From Cytophagales bacterium (GTDB lineage Bacteria > Bacteroidota > Bacteroidia > Cytophagales > Spirosomataceae): a DNA stretch of 40,461 nt. The stretch's first letter is position 1, and each line of letters opens with the position of its first letter. The notes under the pieces were generated by a model, which had not been told where the DNA came from, searched no databases, and saw nothing but the letters and a program-made list of their open reading frames with translations. The stretch is taken from positions 1 through 40,461 of the forward strand of contig JANSYO010000041.1 in assembly GCA_024742395.1 (NCBI GenBank). Reading direction: 5' to 3'. The translations under genes were made by a program, and so were the position numbers. Positions 32,016 through 39,736 of this stretch are shown here, in pieces.

Positions 32016-33584
32016 TTAAAATGCCTTAAAGATGTCAAATAATTGCTGAATTGAATTCACTACAAACAGCTTATAGTTAAATGTTTCAAGGTTGATGCCT
32101 GAGTCTACCCCCGTGATATTTTGCAGGTTGGAAAGTGTAGGGTTGTTAGGATAATCTGTGGTAAATCGATTAAATAAGTCTACCAGAATGAATGAAGTGC
32201 TTCCACTTTTTTTTGTAGGTAGCAGAAGAATGTCTGGTTTATTGGAGAAACTGCTGTATTTAAATATAATGTTGGTCTCTGCGAACCCGGAAGTCCTAAA
32301 ATCACTGATTAAGTTTTGGATATCGCTAATTGCCAATGAAGCGGCATCGGGTATATTTAGAGTACCGGAGCTGGTCAGGTTTTGAGAGGTGCTTTGAGAA
32401 ACAAAAGCTGATTGCGAACCTAAACCAGAGTATGTATGATTATTGAGTCGGTTTTGTACATCGTAGAAAACGTAATTAATAGAAGATTTATAAGGCTGCA
32501 GATTAACAGGGATACAAAATGGCTTTTGGTAGGCCATACTGTAACTCATTAAAGTATCTGTGCTGCTGGCAAAGAGTTTAAATACTTCTTCATCTTGTGT
32601 TTTTAAATCGTCATTTAGCTCGTTTATTGAATTGTATTCACCTCTTAATTTTTTTACAGTAACACCATCTGCTGAATTTAAGCCCGGGTGTTTAATGTTT
32701 AGGAAATTCATTAATTCAGCATCAAAGTCAAGATTAATTAAGCTTGCTTTGTCATCTTTAGCCATAGATTTAAAGGCCCTTTTTCTAGATTGTAGAAAAC
32801 GTTTTTTGTATGCTCTGTTTGTAGTGCCTGATACCCGTGAATTTGATATAATTCGTTGCACATTTGATAAAGATGCGGTATTCAGAGGTTTGAAATCATA
32901 GAAGATGGCTAGGTCTACCAAATTGTCATTGGGATTGGTGGAATGTTCAAACTCCGAGAAGCTCAAAGCATAATGCACTCCTGTACTGTCAAGTGATTTT
33001 TTCCATGGGTCATATATTAGCAGATATTTTGAGCTTTGGTCTGAGCCACTTTTGGTTTCTAAATATCCTGAGATTATAGAGACATGCTGAGTACCCGAAA
33101 TAGGGTAGGTTTTCCAGAGTAGCATTGGGGTGGCGTCATTGGCACGGAAAATATTCTTGATGGTTTGCCAGTCTGGTTTAGTATTAATTCTTTGAGCACT
33201 GGCGGTAGAATTTATTTGAGGATAGTCTGAACTGTAATATTTAAAACTTTGATAATCGTTTTGTAAATCTGAAATAAGATCGGGAAAGCTTCTTACGCTA
33301 ATTGTAGAAGCTTCATGGCAATTGGAGTAATCAGGACAGGCTGAAGATGTTCCAATATTTGTTCTGATAGAATTGGCTCTGATCAGCTGAAGTTGAAGAT
33401 CTGAATTTTGAGGATTACTCAAGAATACAGAAGAGAGCATTTCATAGGAAGCTGCCCAGCAGGTATTCCTGCCCAATTGCCCTCTTTGATTGACATTACT
33501 TATAAAAGCGTATTCATAAGACTGTGCAAAGCCGAGACTTTGCACAGAAAGAAATATAAACAAGAATTTGAATGGTCTGATCAT
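32016..33584 (-). CDS. Secreted papain-like cysteine protease
   Basis: A 522-residue exported protein. The signal peptide (FKFLFIFLSVQSLGFAQ) is followed by a papain-like/C39-like peptidase domain: Cys42 in RNTCWAASYEML, His167 in SGTQHVSIISGYLE and Asp192 in LLIYDPWKK form a plausible catalytic triad within about 160 residues, as in the papain-like cysteine protease family used by exported Bacteroidota enzymes. The C-terminal ~320 residues are not recognised: Lys/Arg-rich (RKRAFKSMAKDDKA), then a Ser/Asn-rich, mixed alpha/beta region with an LFNRF-type ending. It starts 4 nt after the preceding small gene in an operon. No T9SS sorting domain is seen. Confidence 0.8.
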   Translation of the reverse strand: MIRPFKFLFIFLSVQSLGFAQSYEYAFISNVNQRGQLGRNTCWAASYEMLSSVFLSNPQNSDLQLQLIRANSIRTNIGTSSACPDYSNCHEASTISVRSFPDLISDLQNDYQSFKYYSSDYPQINSTASAQRINTKPDWQTIKNIFRANDATPMLLWKTYPISGTQHVSIISGYLETKSGSDQSSKYLLIYDPWKKSLDSTGVHYALSFSEFEHSTNPNDNLVDLAIFYDFKPLNTASLSNVQRIISNSRVSGTTNRAYKKRFLQSRKRAFKSMAKDDKASLINLDFDAELMNFLNIKHPGLNSADGVTVKKLRGEYNSINELNDDLKTQDEEVFKLFASSTDTLMSYSMAYQKPFCIPVNLQPYKSSINYVFYDVQNRLNNHTYSGLGSQSAFVSQSTSQNLTSSGTLNIPDAASLAISDIQNLISDFRTSGFAETNIIFKYSSFSNKPDILLLPTKKSGSTSFILVDLFNRFTTDYPNNPTLSNLQNITGVDSGINLETFNYKLFVVNSIQQLFDIFKAF

Positions 33585-33588
33585 TTAT

Positions 33589-34008
33589 TTAATTGGGGGG
33601 TGGAGTAGGATTTGAGCTTCTTCCATCACCTCCTCCACCAGTAGGCAATATATCAGTTATTTCCTGGTTTCCTTTAAAGAATCTTATCCTGGAGGTCACT
33701 CCGTCACTGTTTGTGGCTTTTTTATCATCTTCTTCATAGCCTACATTTAGCACCACAGAATCCCATTTTTCAGAGTTTTCAGTTTCCTCAAATTTGGTGT
33801 ATGGATTTGGACCAAAAAGAGCTTCTAAAATAGTTTGTTTATCAACTCTCACTCCGTAAGGTTCTTTTAACCCGGCTTCTTTTTGAAAGTTTAAAACCTG
33901 AAACTCTAAATCTTCTGATTTGCTACGGGAATTTCCCTTATTTTTAAGCGATCTCCATCTTTCTCGATGTTCATTTCTTAGGCCGTATTTAAATGTTGAT
34001 TTTGACAT
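33589..34008 (-). CDS. Small hydrophilic protein upstream of the papain-like protease
   Basis: A 139-residue protein without signal peptide or membrane segment, very charged (RNEHRERWRSLKNKGNSRSK; ETENSEKWDSVVLNVGYEEDDKKATN), ending in a Gly/Pro-rich GGGGDGRSSNPTPPPN tail. The stop is 4 nt from the protease ATG, so the two are translationally coupled. I do not recognise it. It might bind or restrain the protease precursor in the cytoplasm, or be a separate cytoplasmic function; neither is shown. Starts 15 bp from the divergent membrane protein gene. Confidence 0.65.
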   Translation of the reverse strand: MSKSTFKYGLRNEHRERWRSLKNKGNSRSKSEDLEFQVLNFQKEAGLKEPYGVRVDKQTILEALFGPNPYTKFEETENSEKWDSVVLNVGYEEDDKKATNSDGVTSRIRFFKGNQEITDILPTGGGGDGRSSNPTPPPN

Positions 34009-34023
34009 TGCTATTTAATTTAT

Positions 34024-34728
34024 ATGAAACTTCTTTACTCTGAAACTCTTTATCAATTATACCTTAACTCAGGTCGGTTTACGCAGTTTTTTTATTTATT
34101 ACTGTTCTTATTTGCAGTTTTAAGCTATCGGTATTTTGTGAAAGAGTATAAATGGATGTTTTTCCTGTTTTGTACCTTCTTCTTTTTTGAATTTTTAGCG
34201 GGCTTGTTAATTGAGCCGTTTGACTTAGAAAACACTCACTTTACAGATCACTTCTACTTATTTTTTTCTATTGCCATTCAGTCCGTTCTATATTTCTTGA
34301 TTGTTGAAAATCAGCGGGTTAGAATTTTAATTAAATACCTTGTGCCACTGTTATTGGTTATGATTATTGCCTTTGCACTGGTAAATCAAGGCTACTTAAG
34401 TGGTTCTCCAATTGCTCCGGTAAAATATTTTCTGTTTTCGGGTTTGTATCTTCATGTGCATCGGCAGCTCGTCATTAATTCCAGAATTAACAGGTTAAAG
34501 GATAACCCGCTCTTTTGGCTAAACTTAGGCTTACTAATCATGAATATTTATTATCTTTTTTTTGTAACCATAATAGACTTCGTTATTCCTATAAGTGATG
34601 ATTGGTCTTTTATTCTCTATATTCTTAAAAATGCCATTGATCCTGTTAGCTGCGTTTTATGGGCTATTTCTATTTATAAATTAAGAAATTGGAAACAGCC
34701 CAACATTAAACAAGTCGCATCTCAATAG
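34024..34728 (+). CDS. Polytopic membrane protein, function unknown
   Basis: A 234-residue integral membrane protein with about seven hydrophobic segments (near 20-37, 44-60, 78-92, 104-120, 130-142, 163-182, 193-212). A short basic/polar tail (KLRNWKQPNIKQVASQ) points to a cytoplasmic C-terminus. It resembles the unassigned seven-helix proteins often next to signalling genes in Bacteroidota but carries no known motif. The divergent neighbour starts only 15 bp away, and its last 23 bp overlap the end of the convergent response regulator. A sensor or accessory role for the adjacent two-component pair is possible but only inferred. Confidence 0.7.
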   Translation: MKLLYSETLYQLYLNSGRFTQFFYLLLFLFAVLSYRYFVKEYKWMFFLFCTFFFFEFLAGLLIEPFDLENTHFTDHFYLFFSIAIQSVLYFLIVENQRVRILIKYLVPLLLVMIIAFALVNQGYLSGSPIAPVKYFLFSGLYLHVHRQLVINSRINRLKDNPLFWLNLGLLIMNIYYLFFVTIIDFVIPISDDWSFILYILKNAIDPVSCVLWAISIYKLRNWKQPNIKQVASQ

Positions 34729-35341
34729 CTTTTACCACCGCCTCAGGAGCCGAGTTTACATGCAATTTTTCATAAATATTTTTCATATGTGTGTTTACAG
34801 TTGAATAACTTATACCACAGGTATCAGCGATCATTTTATAGCTCAATCCTTTGGTCAAACAGCCCAGAACATCCTTTTCTCTATTGGTCAGCTCTATGAA
34901 AGTGGGTTGATCTTTGACAAATTTTGATTGAAACATCTTCACTACTTTGGCGGCAATAGAAGGGGATAAATGAGAACCGCCATCGTTCACTTCTTTTATG
35001 GCCTGAACATATTTTTCGGGATCTGTAGTTTTTATTATATATCCACTTGCTCCTCCGCAAATGGCCTGAAAAACCTTGTCGTCAGCCTCAAAAACTGTTT
35101 GAATTAAGATTTTGGCATCAGGTACCGCCTGGCGAATATTAATCATGGCTTGAATACCGGAGAGGTGCGGCATTTCTATGTCCATTAAAACAACATCAGG
35201 TTTTTGTTGCCGTACAATTTTAACGGCTTCTCTGGCATCAGGATAGCTGCCGAGCATAAATATTCCGTCAGAGCCCGCCAGATATAAGGATAGACTTTCT
35301 CTTAAATTATTATTGTCTTCAAAAAGAATTACTCTTATCAT
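34706..35341 (-). CDS. NarL/FixJ-type response regulator
   Basis: A 211-residue regulator. The receiver domain has the acidic pair Glu8-Asp9 (VILFEDNN), the phospho-acceptor Asp54 in VVLMDIEMPHLSG, Thr82 and Lys104 (GYIIKTT). The LuxR-type HTH is at about 145-205 (LTNREKDVLGCLTKGLSYKMIADTCGISYSTVNTHMKNIYEKLHV). ATG 35341 gives the standard length; the frame extends to TTG 35440, but that extension overlaps operator 4 and its promoter. The kinase gene lies directly upstream (stop 35459), with operator 4 between them. NarL-type regulators bind inverted heptamer pairs, so the 18-bp repeat family is its best candidate target, including its own promoter. Confidence 0.92.
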   Translation of the reverse strand: MIRVILFEDNNNLRESLSLYLAGSDGIFMLGSYPDAREAVKIVRQQKPDVVLMDIEMPHLSGIQAMINIRQAVPDAKILIQTVFEADDKVFQAICGGASGYIIKTTDPEKYVQAIKEVNDGGSHLSPSIAAKVVKMFQSKFVKDQPTFIELTNREKDVLGCLTKGLSYKMIADTCGISYSTVNTHMKNIYEKLHVNSAPEAVVKAIEMRLV

Positions 35342-35409
35342 ATCCTGATTTATTCTTATAGTGGGGTTCCTAAGTCTTGGTGTGGCAAATGCGTACATTC
35401 TTTTTTCTA

Positions 35410-35457
35410 CAAAGTTATTTGCCTGCCGGGATGCCGGCAATCCCTAATATTAGGGAG
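35410..35457 (-). promoter_or_regulatory. Response regulator promoter with operator 4
   Basis: Operator ATCCCTA-ATAT-TAGGGAG (35440-35457), then 22 nt, then a perfect -7 box (minus TAACTTTG, 35417-35410). The operator takes the place of a -33 box, and its centre is about 42 nt before the predicted start, a typical activator position. A GC-rich palindrome GCCGG-GATG-CCGGC (35425-35438) fills most of the gap between operator and -7 box. Leader about 63 nt. Confidence 0.7.
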
Positions 35458-35458
35458 T

Positions 35459-36493
35459 TTAATTAATGTAAAGTTTAATTTCTGTACCCTTGCCAGGCTG
35501 TGAATCTATAATAATTTCAAAGTCTGAATCTTTTGCTCTTTCAGCATAATTTCTTAATCCGTTTCCTGTATTTTCTTGATTTGGGTTAAAACCCTTACCA
35601 TTGTCTTTCAATGAAAATAGAATTCGGTGATCTACTTCTGAAATTTCAAGTTTTACGCTTGTGGCCCCTGAATGCTTTGCAGCATTATTTAGTGCTTCTT
35701 TAATGATCATGTAACAGTTTTTTCGCTCTTCCATGTCAAGTTTTATGTCAGAGGAATTAATTGACACTTTGTGAGAAAAACCAATTCCTTTGGCAGTTAG
35801 AATTTCTTTTCCAAAACTGATTATCCGCTCTATAAGCCTTTCGGAGCCATCGTTCATAGGGTTTAATGCCCAAACCGTATCTTGCATCAGGCCTACAGAT
35901 TCCTTTGAGTTTCCCGTTATTTTATCCAAAAGAGGCAGTAAATCTTTATTTTCTTCGGATAGCTTTTTTCTTAAAACTTCAGTATAGATAGCAATTGAAC
36001 TTAAGTTAGAACCCACTTCATCATGCAGGTCTGAAGCAATTCTATTTCTTATATGTTCTATTTTTAATTTTTGCCTGAAATTGTATTGAAAGAAAAGGAA
36101 ACTTCCTACAGCTACCAGAAGAGCTATATAGGCAATTATCATTGGCCAAAACCACCACTTTTGCCACAAGGCTTCCATAACTTCTATCTTGATAGGAGGT
36201 CTATCCATCGTATTCGATTTGAATTCAAGAGAATAACTTCCGCCGGGTAGGTTTGTGTAGGCTGCTACAGGGTATTTTGAGGTTTTCCAGTTCTTGTCAT
36301 ATCCAGATAATCTGTATTGAAATGGTCCTTCAGAAAGAGACCACTCTATTCGCAGACCATTTTCTAAGCCTTGCAGGTAAACACTGTCTTTGGTATCTGA
36401 AATAAAGTGTTTTAAGCCTTCAGCTTCAATGACAATAGGTTGGGCTATTGTACCAAAAGATACAAGAAGTAGGTAAGTTAAGACCCGAATCAC
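35459..36493 (-). CDS. HisKA_3-type sensor histidine kinase with Y_Y_Y domain
   Basis: A 344-residue kinase, GTG start (an in-frame TAA lies six bases upstream, so no longer form is possible). A signal peptide (MIRVLTYLLLVSFGTIAQ) is followed by a Y_Y_Y beta-sandwich (about 30-105, GPFQYRLSGYDKNWKTS, NLPGGSYSLEFKS), a single TM (113-136), a HisKA_3 dimerisation domain with His157 in SDLHDEVGSNLSSI, and HATPase blocks EALNNAAKHSGA, DNGKGF and GNGLRNYAE. The long two-component beta-propeller that usually precedes Y_Y_Y in this phylum is missing, so this is a minimal periplasmic sensor. It lies upstream of, and in the same direction as, the NarL-type regulator, its likely partner. Confidence 0.9.
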   Translation of the reverse strand: MIRVLTYLLLVSFGTIAQPIVIEAEGLKHFISDTKDSVYLQGLENGLRIEWSLSEGPFQYRLSGYDKNWKTSKYPVAAYTNLPGGSYSLEFKSNTMDRPPIKIEVMEALWQKWWFWPMIIAYIALLVAVGSFLFFQYNFRQKLKIEHIRNRIASDLHDEVGSNLSSIAIYTEVLRKKLSEENKDLLPLLDKITGNSKESVGLMQDTVWALNPMNDGSERLIERIISFGKEILTAKGIGFSHKVSINSSDIKLDMEERKNCYMIIKEALNNAAKHSGATSVKLEISEVDHRILFSLKDNGKGFNPNQENTGNGLRNYAERAKDSDFEIIIDSQPGKGTEIKLYIN

Positions 36494-36502
36494 AGTGGTT
36501 TA

Positions 36503-36518
36503 TGGTGTTTTTACACCA
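36503..36518 (-). promoter_or_regulatory. Short perfect palindrome upstream of the kinase gene
   Basis: TGGTGT-TTTT-ACACCA (minus: TGGTGT-AAAA-ACACCA), 6-bp stem and 4-nt loop, ending 9 nt before the GTG start at 36493. It could be an operator or an RNA hairpin masking the ribosome binding site; no T-run follows. Confidence 0.4.
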
Positions 36519-36586
36519 ATAATAATGATTCTTCTTTTATATGTAGTCTTGTTTAAGGTCTTTATTCATTTTACACGGCCTTCTTA

Positions 36587-38296
36587 TTAGTAGGAGGTAG
36601 AATGATCGAAACGAACTCTGATCAGTATGTTTTCGTCCAGTATATATTCGTTCTTTATTGAAGTAAGAGGATATACATAGTCGCCAGGTTCTTGTTGTCC
36701 CAGTTCAAAGCAGTTGCCAAAATGTTCTGTTGAGGTATACGGGCCCAGTTTCATTTTAACGTTCATATCGCCTTGGAATGTCTGAACTGTCACGGTAGAG
36801 TCTGCCACTCTGTTAAACGTGGCTGTTACACTGAAGTGGCCTCCTGCAGCATTCCTTGTAACAATGTAACGGTCTATTGTAGCTCCGGCATCTTGTGTAA
36901 AGTCAATAATAAAATCCTTGGGAGCAGAGAAACCATTTATTCGGGTTACGTTAAGATACCTGTTATTATATTCTTCCCAAATAGATACGTTTTCAGTATT
37001 GTATCGCCAGTTTTGACCATTAATTCTATAACCCAGTTGCTCTAAACCCGGCTTAAGGTAAAGGGCATAAACCTCGTGGTCAGTTGTCTGACTGACTACG
37101 TCACTCGACATCCAAAAAGGGCTGTCAATGTCAGCATATTCATTAATGGGCGGCACCACCCACAGATTCGTGTCTTCTTCGCCAAAATAACTATAAGGGT
37201 GCGTTGAACGTGTATCAGTAGCAATGGGACAGCCCGGAGCCGTTCTTAAAAGAACCCAGGATTCCTTTATGTATTCTTCACGGTAGGCATAGAAATATCT
37301 TTCGGCTCCCTCATCCCCACCAATTTTCGTCATATCATGCCAATTGACATGGTCAGAGGAGTATTGCGGAGTACTTTTGGCAAACACCGTTCCCACTAAT
37401 TCATTGGTATAGCCATTTGCATATAAATGGGGTATGTTTGAATTATGATTAGAGAAATCTTCACATTCAATTTTTGCTGAAGGTGGAGTATAGTTTTCTG
37501 AAGTGTTCAGACACTCTTTTATTTCAGCCTTGAAAACCACTGATTCACTGGTTGAAAAACCGGGAAGCAGCATGACACTGTTGCCACTGTTCGCTGATAT
37601 AATTGTGGAATCGCCTAAGCCGCTGCTCAGTAATACAGAATTGATTGCATTTTGATTTTGATTTCCGTCTAAGGGGCTATCAAGATTGATGTCTTTAGGG
37701 CATAGATAAGAATACTTTACGGAACCACCCTTTGGCTGCCTGATTTCGATGTTCGTTGAGGCATTCGAAAAATTTGTAATGAGCATGAGGTAATAATCAC
37801 CTGCATTTGCATCAGTAAGATTCAGTATACTATGCATTTCTGAATAATCACAAGATTTCGGGAAACTACCCAACGCTTCACAGGTATTCGAGAGGTCTTG
37901 TTCGGCGATTGGCCCCCAAATAGCGGCGTCTATATCGTAGTTCTTACTGTTGCTTATGTCAAACTCCAGATTGCTTCCGGAAAGAATTTTGACAAGTACC
38001 CACTTCTGATTTTCGTAATTTAAAAGACAACCAGGCTCAAAGGCCGGCGGCATTTTATAGCAGATTGATTCATTGACAATACCTTCAAAACTTAGATTAT
38101 CTGTGGAGATTAAATAATCAACATTCGATGGGAATAGATCACAGGCCAATTGACAACTGTCATAAATACTGCTGACAACGTTTATTGGTTGTAGTCTTGT
38201 TTTCTGATCACCCTGCTTATTCTCCTGTGAAAGGACATTAAAGGATAAGAGAAAAAGGAAAGCACGCAAGGCGTTCTTAAAAAAAGCTAATTTCAT
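36587..38296 (-). CDS. Secreted protein with internal 3-coathanger stack domain
   Basis: A 569-residue exported protein with signal peptide (AFFKNALRAFLFLLSFNVLSQ). The N-terminal ~190 residues read like the Bacteroidota PPC-like/'pre-peptidase' module (WVLVKILSGSNLEFDIS, YDIDAAIWGP, SNTCEALGSFPKSCDYSE, AGDYYLMLITNFSNASTNIEI). A 3-coathanger stack domain follows at about 200-262 (INSVLLSSGLGDSTIISANSGNSVMLLPGFSTSESVVFKAEIKEC). The C-terminal ~300 residues (Trp/Tyr-rich, TKIGGDEGAERYFYAYREEYIKESW, AAGGHFSVTATFNRVADSTVTV) are not recognised. Here the coathanger domain is internal, unlike in the metalloprotease. A -7 box TACTTTTG is at 38371-38378. It does not carry the 18-bp operator. Confidence 0.75.
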   Translation of the reverse strand: MKLAFFKNALRAFLFLLSFNVLSQENKQGDQKTRLQPINVVSSIYDSCQLACDLFPSNVDYLISTDNLSFEGIVNESICYKMPPAFEPGCLLNYENQKWVLVKILSGSNLEFDISNSKNYDIDAAIWGPIAEQDLSNTCEALGSFPKSCDYSEMHSILNLTDANAGDYYLMLITNFSNASTNIEIRQPKGGSVKYSYLCPKDINLDSPLDGNQNQNAINSVLLSSGLGDSTIISANSGNSVMLLPGFSTSESVVFKAEIKECLNTSENYTPPSAKIECEDFSNHNSNIPHLYANGYTNELVGTVFAKSTPQYSSDHVNWHDMTKIGGDEGAERYFYAYREEYIKESWVLLRTAPGCPIATDTRSTHPYSYFGEEDTNLWVVPPINEYADIDSPFWMSSDVVSQTTDHEVYALYLKPGLEQLGYRINGQNWRYNTENVSIWEEYNNRYLNVTRINGFSAPKDFIIDFTQDAGATIDRYIVTRNAAGGHFSVTATFNRVADSTVTVQTFQGDMNVKMKLGPYTSTEHFGNCFELGQQEPGDYVYPLTSIKNEYILDENILIRVRFDHSTSY

Positions 38297-38370
38297 TCTT
38301 CATTCTAGGCCCTCAAAAAAAACTTGCACGTAAGATCTGAAGGGTAAAGTTCTAATTATTATTAACGATG

Positions 38371-38378
38371 CAAAAGTA
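38371..38378 (-). promoter_or_regulatory. -7 box (TACTTTTG) of the 3-coathanger protein gene
   Basis: Perfect TAnnTTTG on the minus strand, 74 nt upstream of the ATG at 38296. No -33 match at 19-21 nt. It lies in the only gene-free stretch over 400 nt (38297-38730), which is AT-rich, has several short palindromic A/T runs and shows no open frame or recognisable RNA. Confidence 0.45.
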
Positions 38379-38720
38379 GATATAAAATGCTTATAATTAG
38401 CGTATTATTTTACTTTTTTATTCGCTTTAATTTTCCGCAATTTGGGGAAAAATGAGGAATTGCTTTCTCAATTTTCATTTCTTTTTGAAAAATATATCAT
38501 AAAAATAGTATAAATACTTTTAGAGTTTAGCTAAATCTCTAATTATTAATTTCTTTTATTTCAAAAAAAAATATTCCAACTATCCCAGAAAGGGAAGCGA
38601 CCCATTTTTAAAGGTTGCAGATTGGTAACCCTGTTTTTTAAGACTTCTCTGCTTACTCAGGATTAGGAAATGCTCCTAAAAAAACAGAATTTAGTCTGAA
38701 GATCTATTGAAAACTAACCC

Positions 38721-38728
38721 TATCCTTT
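38721..38728 (+). promoter_or_regulatory. -7-like box (TATCCTTT) touching the permease start codon
   Basis: TATCCTTT, one mismatch from TAnnTTTG, ends 2 nt before ATG 38731. If used, it would give a leaderless message starting at or just after the A of the start codon. Weak on its own. Confidence 0.3.
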
Positions 38729-38730
38729 AA

Positions 38731-39735
38731 ATGTATATAGTTAATAGCTACCCATTAGCGGTATTGTTCTGCATAATTACGATGCTGTGCTGGGGCTCTT
38801 GGGCCAATACGCAAAAGCTTTCCAGTAAAAAATGGCCTTTTCAATTGTTCTATTGGGATTACGGCTTGGGCATTGTTCTTATTACACTCTTGCTTGCTTT
38901 TACACTAGGTTCTTCAGGATCTGGCGGAAGAGATTTTATGAGCGATTTAACTCAGGCATCTAAGGGTAATCTAGGCTCGGCTTTTATAGGCGGAGTTATA
39001 TTCAATTTTGCTAATCTTCTTCTGGTAATTGCTATTGATATTGCAGGCATGGCTATAGCTTTTCCTGTGGGAATTGGATTGGCTTTGGTAATCGGGGTTT
39101 TGGCCAATTACCTTGATCAGCCGGCGGGCGATCCATTGTATCTTTTTCTCGGGGTCCTTTTTGTCACTATTGCTATTATCATAGATGCCATAGCCTACAA
39201 AACTATACTTAAAAGTCAAGACAAGAAGCCTCTAAAAGGTATTGCCATATCAGTATTGGCAGGCATTGCCATGGGTTTCTTTTTTAAGTACGTTGCAAAC
39301 TCTATGGCCACAGATTTTGTGAATCCTGAGGTGGGTAAGTTAACACCTTATACGGCTCTGGTCATTTTCTCTTTCGGTTTGTTTCTTTCCAGTTTCATCC
39401 TCAATACCATCAATATGTATTGGCCTATTTCAGGTGAAAAGGTTTCGTTTAAAGAGTATGTTAGTTTAGGTACACCAAAACTTCATTTAATCGGGATCCT
39501 TGGAGGAGCCATTTGGGGCATTGGTATGTCGTTTAGCATTATTGCTTCTGAACAGGCGGGCCCGGCCATTGCTTATGGTTTGGGTCAGGGAGCTACCATG
39601 GTAGCGGCCTTTTGGGGTGTATTTATCTGGAAAGAATTTAAGGATTTGCCAGATACCAAGAATTGGCTTATTTGGGCTATGTTCTCTTGTTTTTTAATTG
39701 GTTTAGGTCTAATCATTTATTCTAGAATAGCATAA
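38731..39735 (+). CDS. DMT/GRP-type sugar permease next to ribokinase
   Basis: A 334-residue ten-helix permease of the drug/metabolite superfamily, close to the GRP/RhaT-like sugar transporters (YPLAVLFCIITMLCWGSWANTQKL at the start, FYWDYGLG, AFPVGIGLALVIGVLANYL, GQGATMVAAFWGVFIWKEFKD at the end). The Bacteroidota homologues start with the same MYIVxSYPLAV block, which supports ATG 38731. The ribokinase ATG follows the stop after one base, so they are cotranscribed and the substrate is probably ribose or a related pentose or nucleoside-derived sugar (inference). Confidence 0.88.
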   Translation: MYIVNSYPLAVLFCIITMLCWGSWANTQKLSSKKWPFQLFYWDYGLGIVLITLLLAFTLGSSGSGGRDFMSDLTQASKGNLGSAFIGGVIFNFANLLLVIAIDIAGMAIAFPVGIGLALVIGVLANYLDQPAGDPLYLFLGVLFVTIAIIIDAIAYKTILKSQDKKPLKGIAISVLAGIAMGFFFKYVANSMATDFVNPEVGKLTPYTALVIFSFGLFLSSFILNTINMYWPISGEKVSFKEYVSLGTPKLHLIGILGGAIWGIGMSFSIIASEQAGPAIAYGLGQGATMVAAFWGVFIWKEFKDLPDTKNWLIWAMFSCFLIGLGLIIYSRIA

Positions 39736-39736
39736 T

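Noticed and set aside
35342-35440. 33-residue N-terminal extension of the response regulator (TTG 35440)
   Set aside because: It would contain operator 4's promoter and is absent from the receiver fold; ATG 35341 gives the normal 211-residue length.
38421-38530. A/T palindromes (TTTTCC/GGAAAA, AGTAT/ATACT) upstream of the 3-coathanger gene and permease
   Set aside because: Low-complexity AT-rich sequence where such pairs are expected by chance; no T-rich terminator or motif match.
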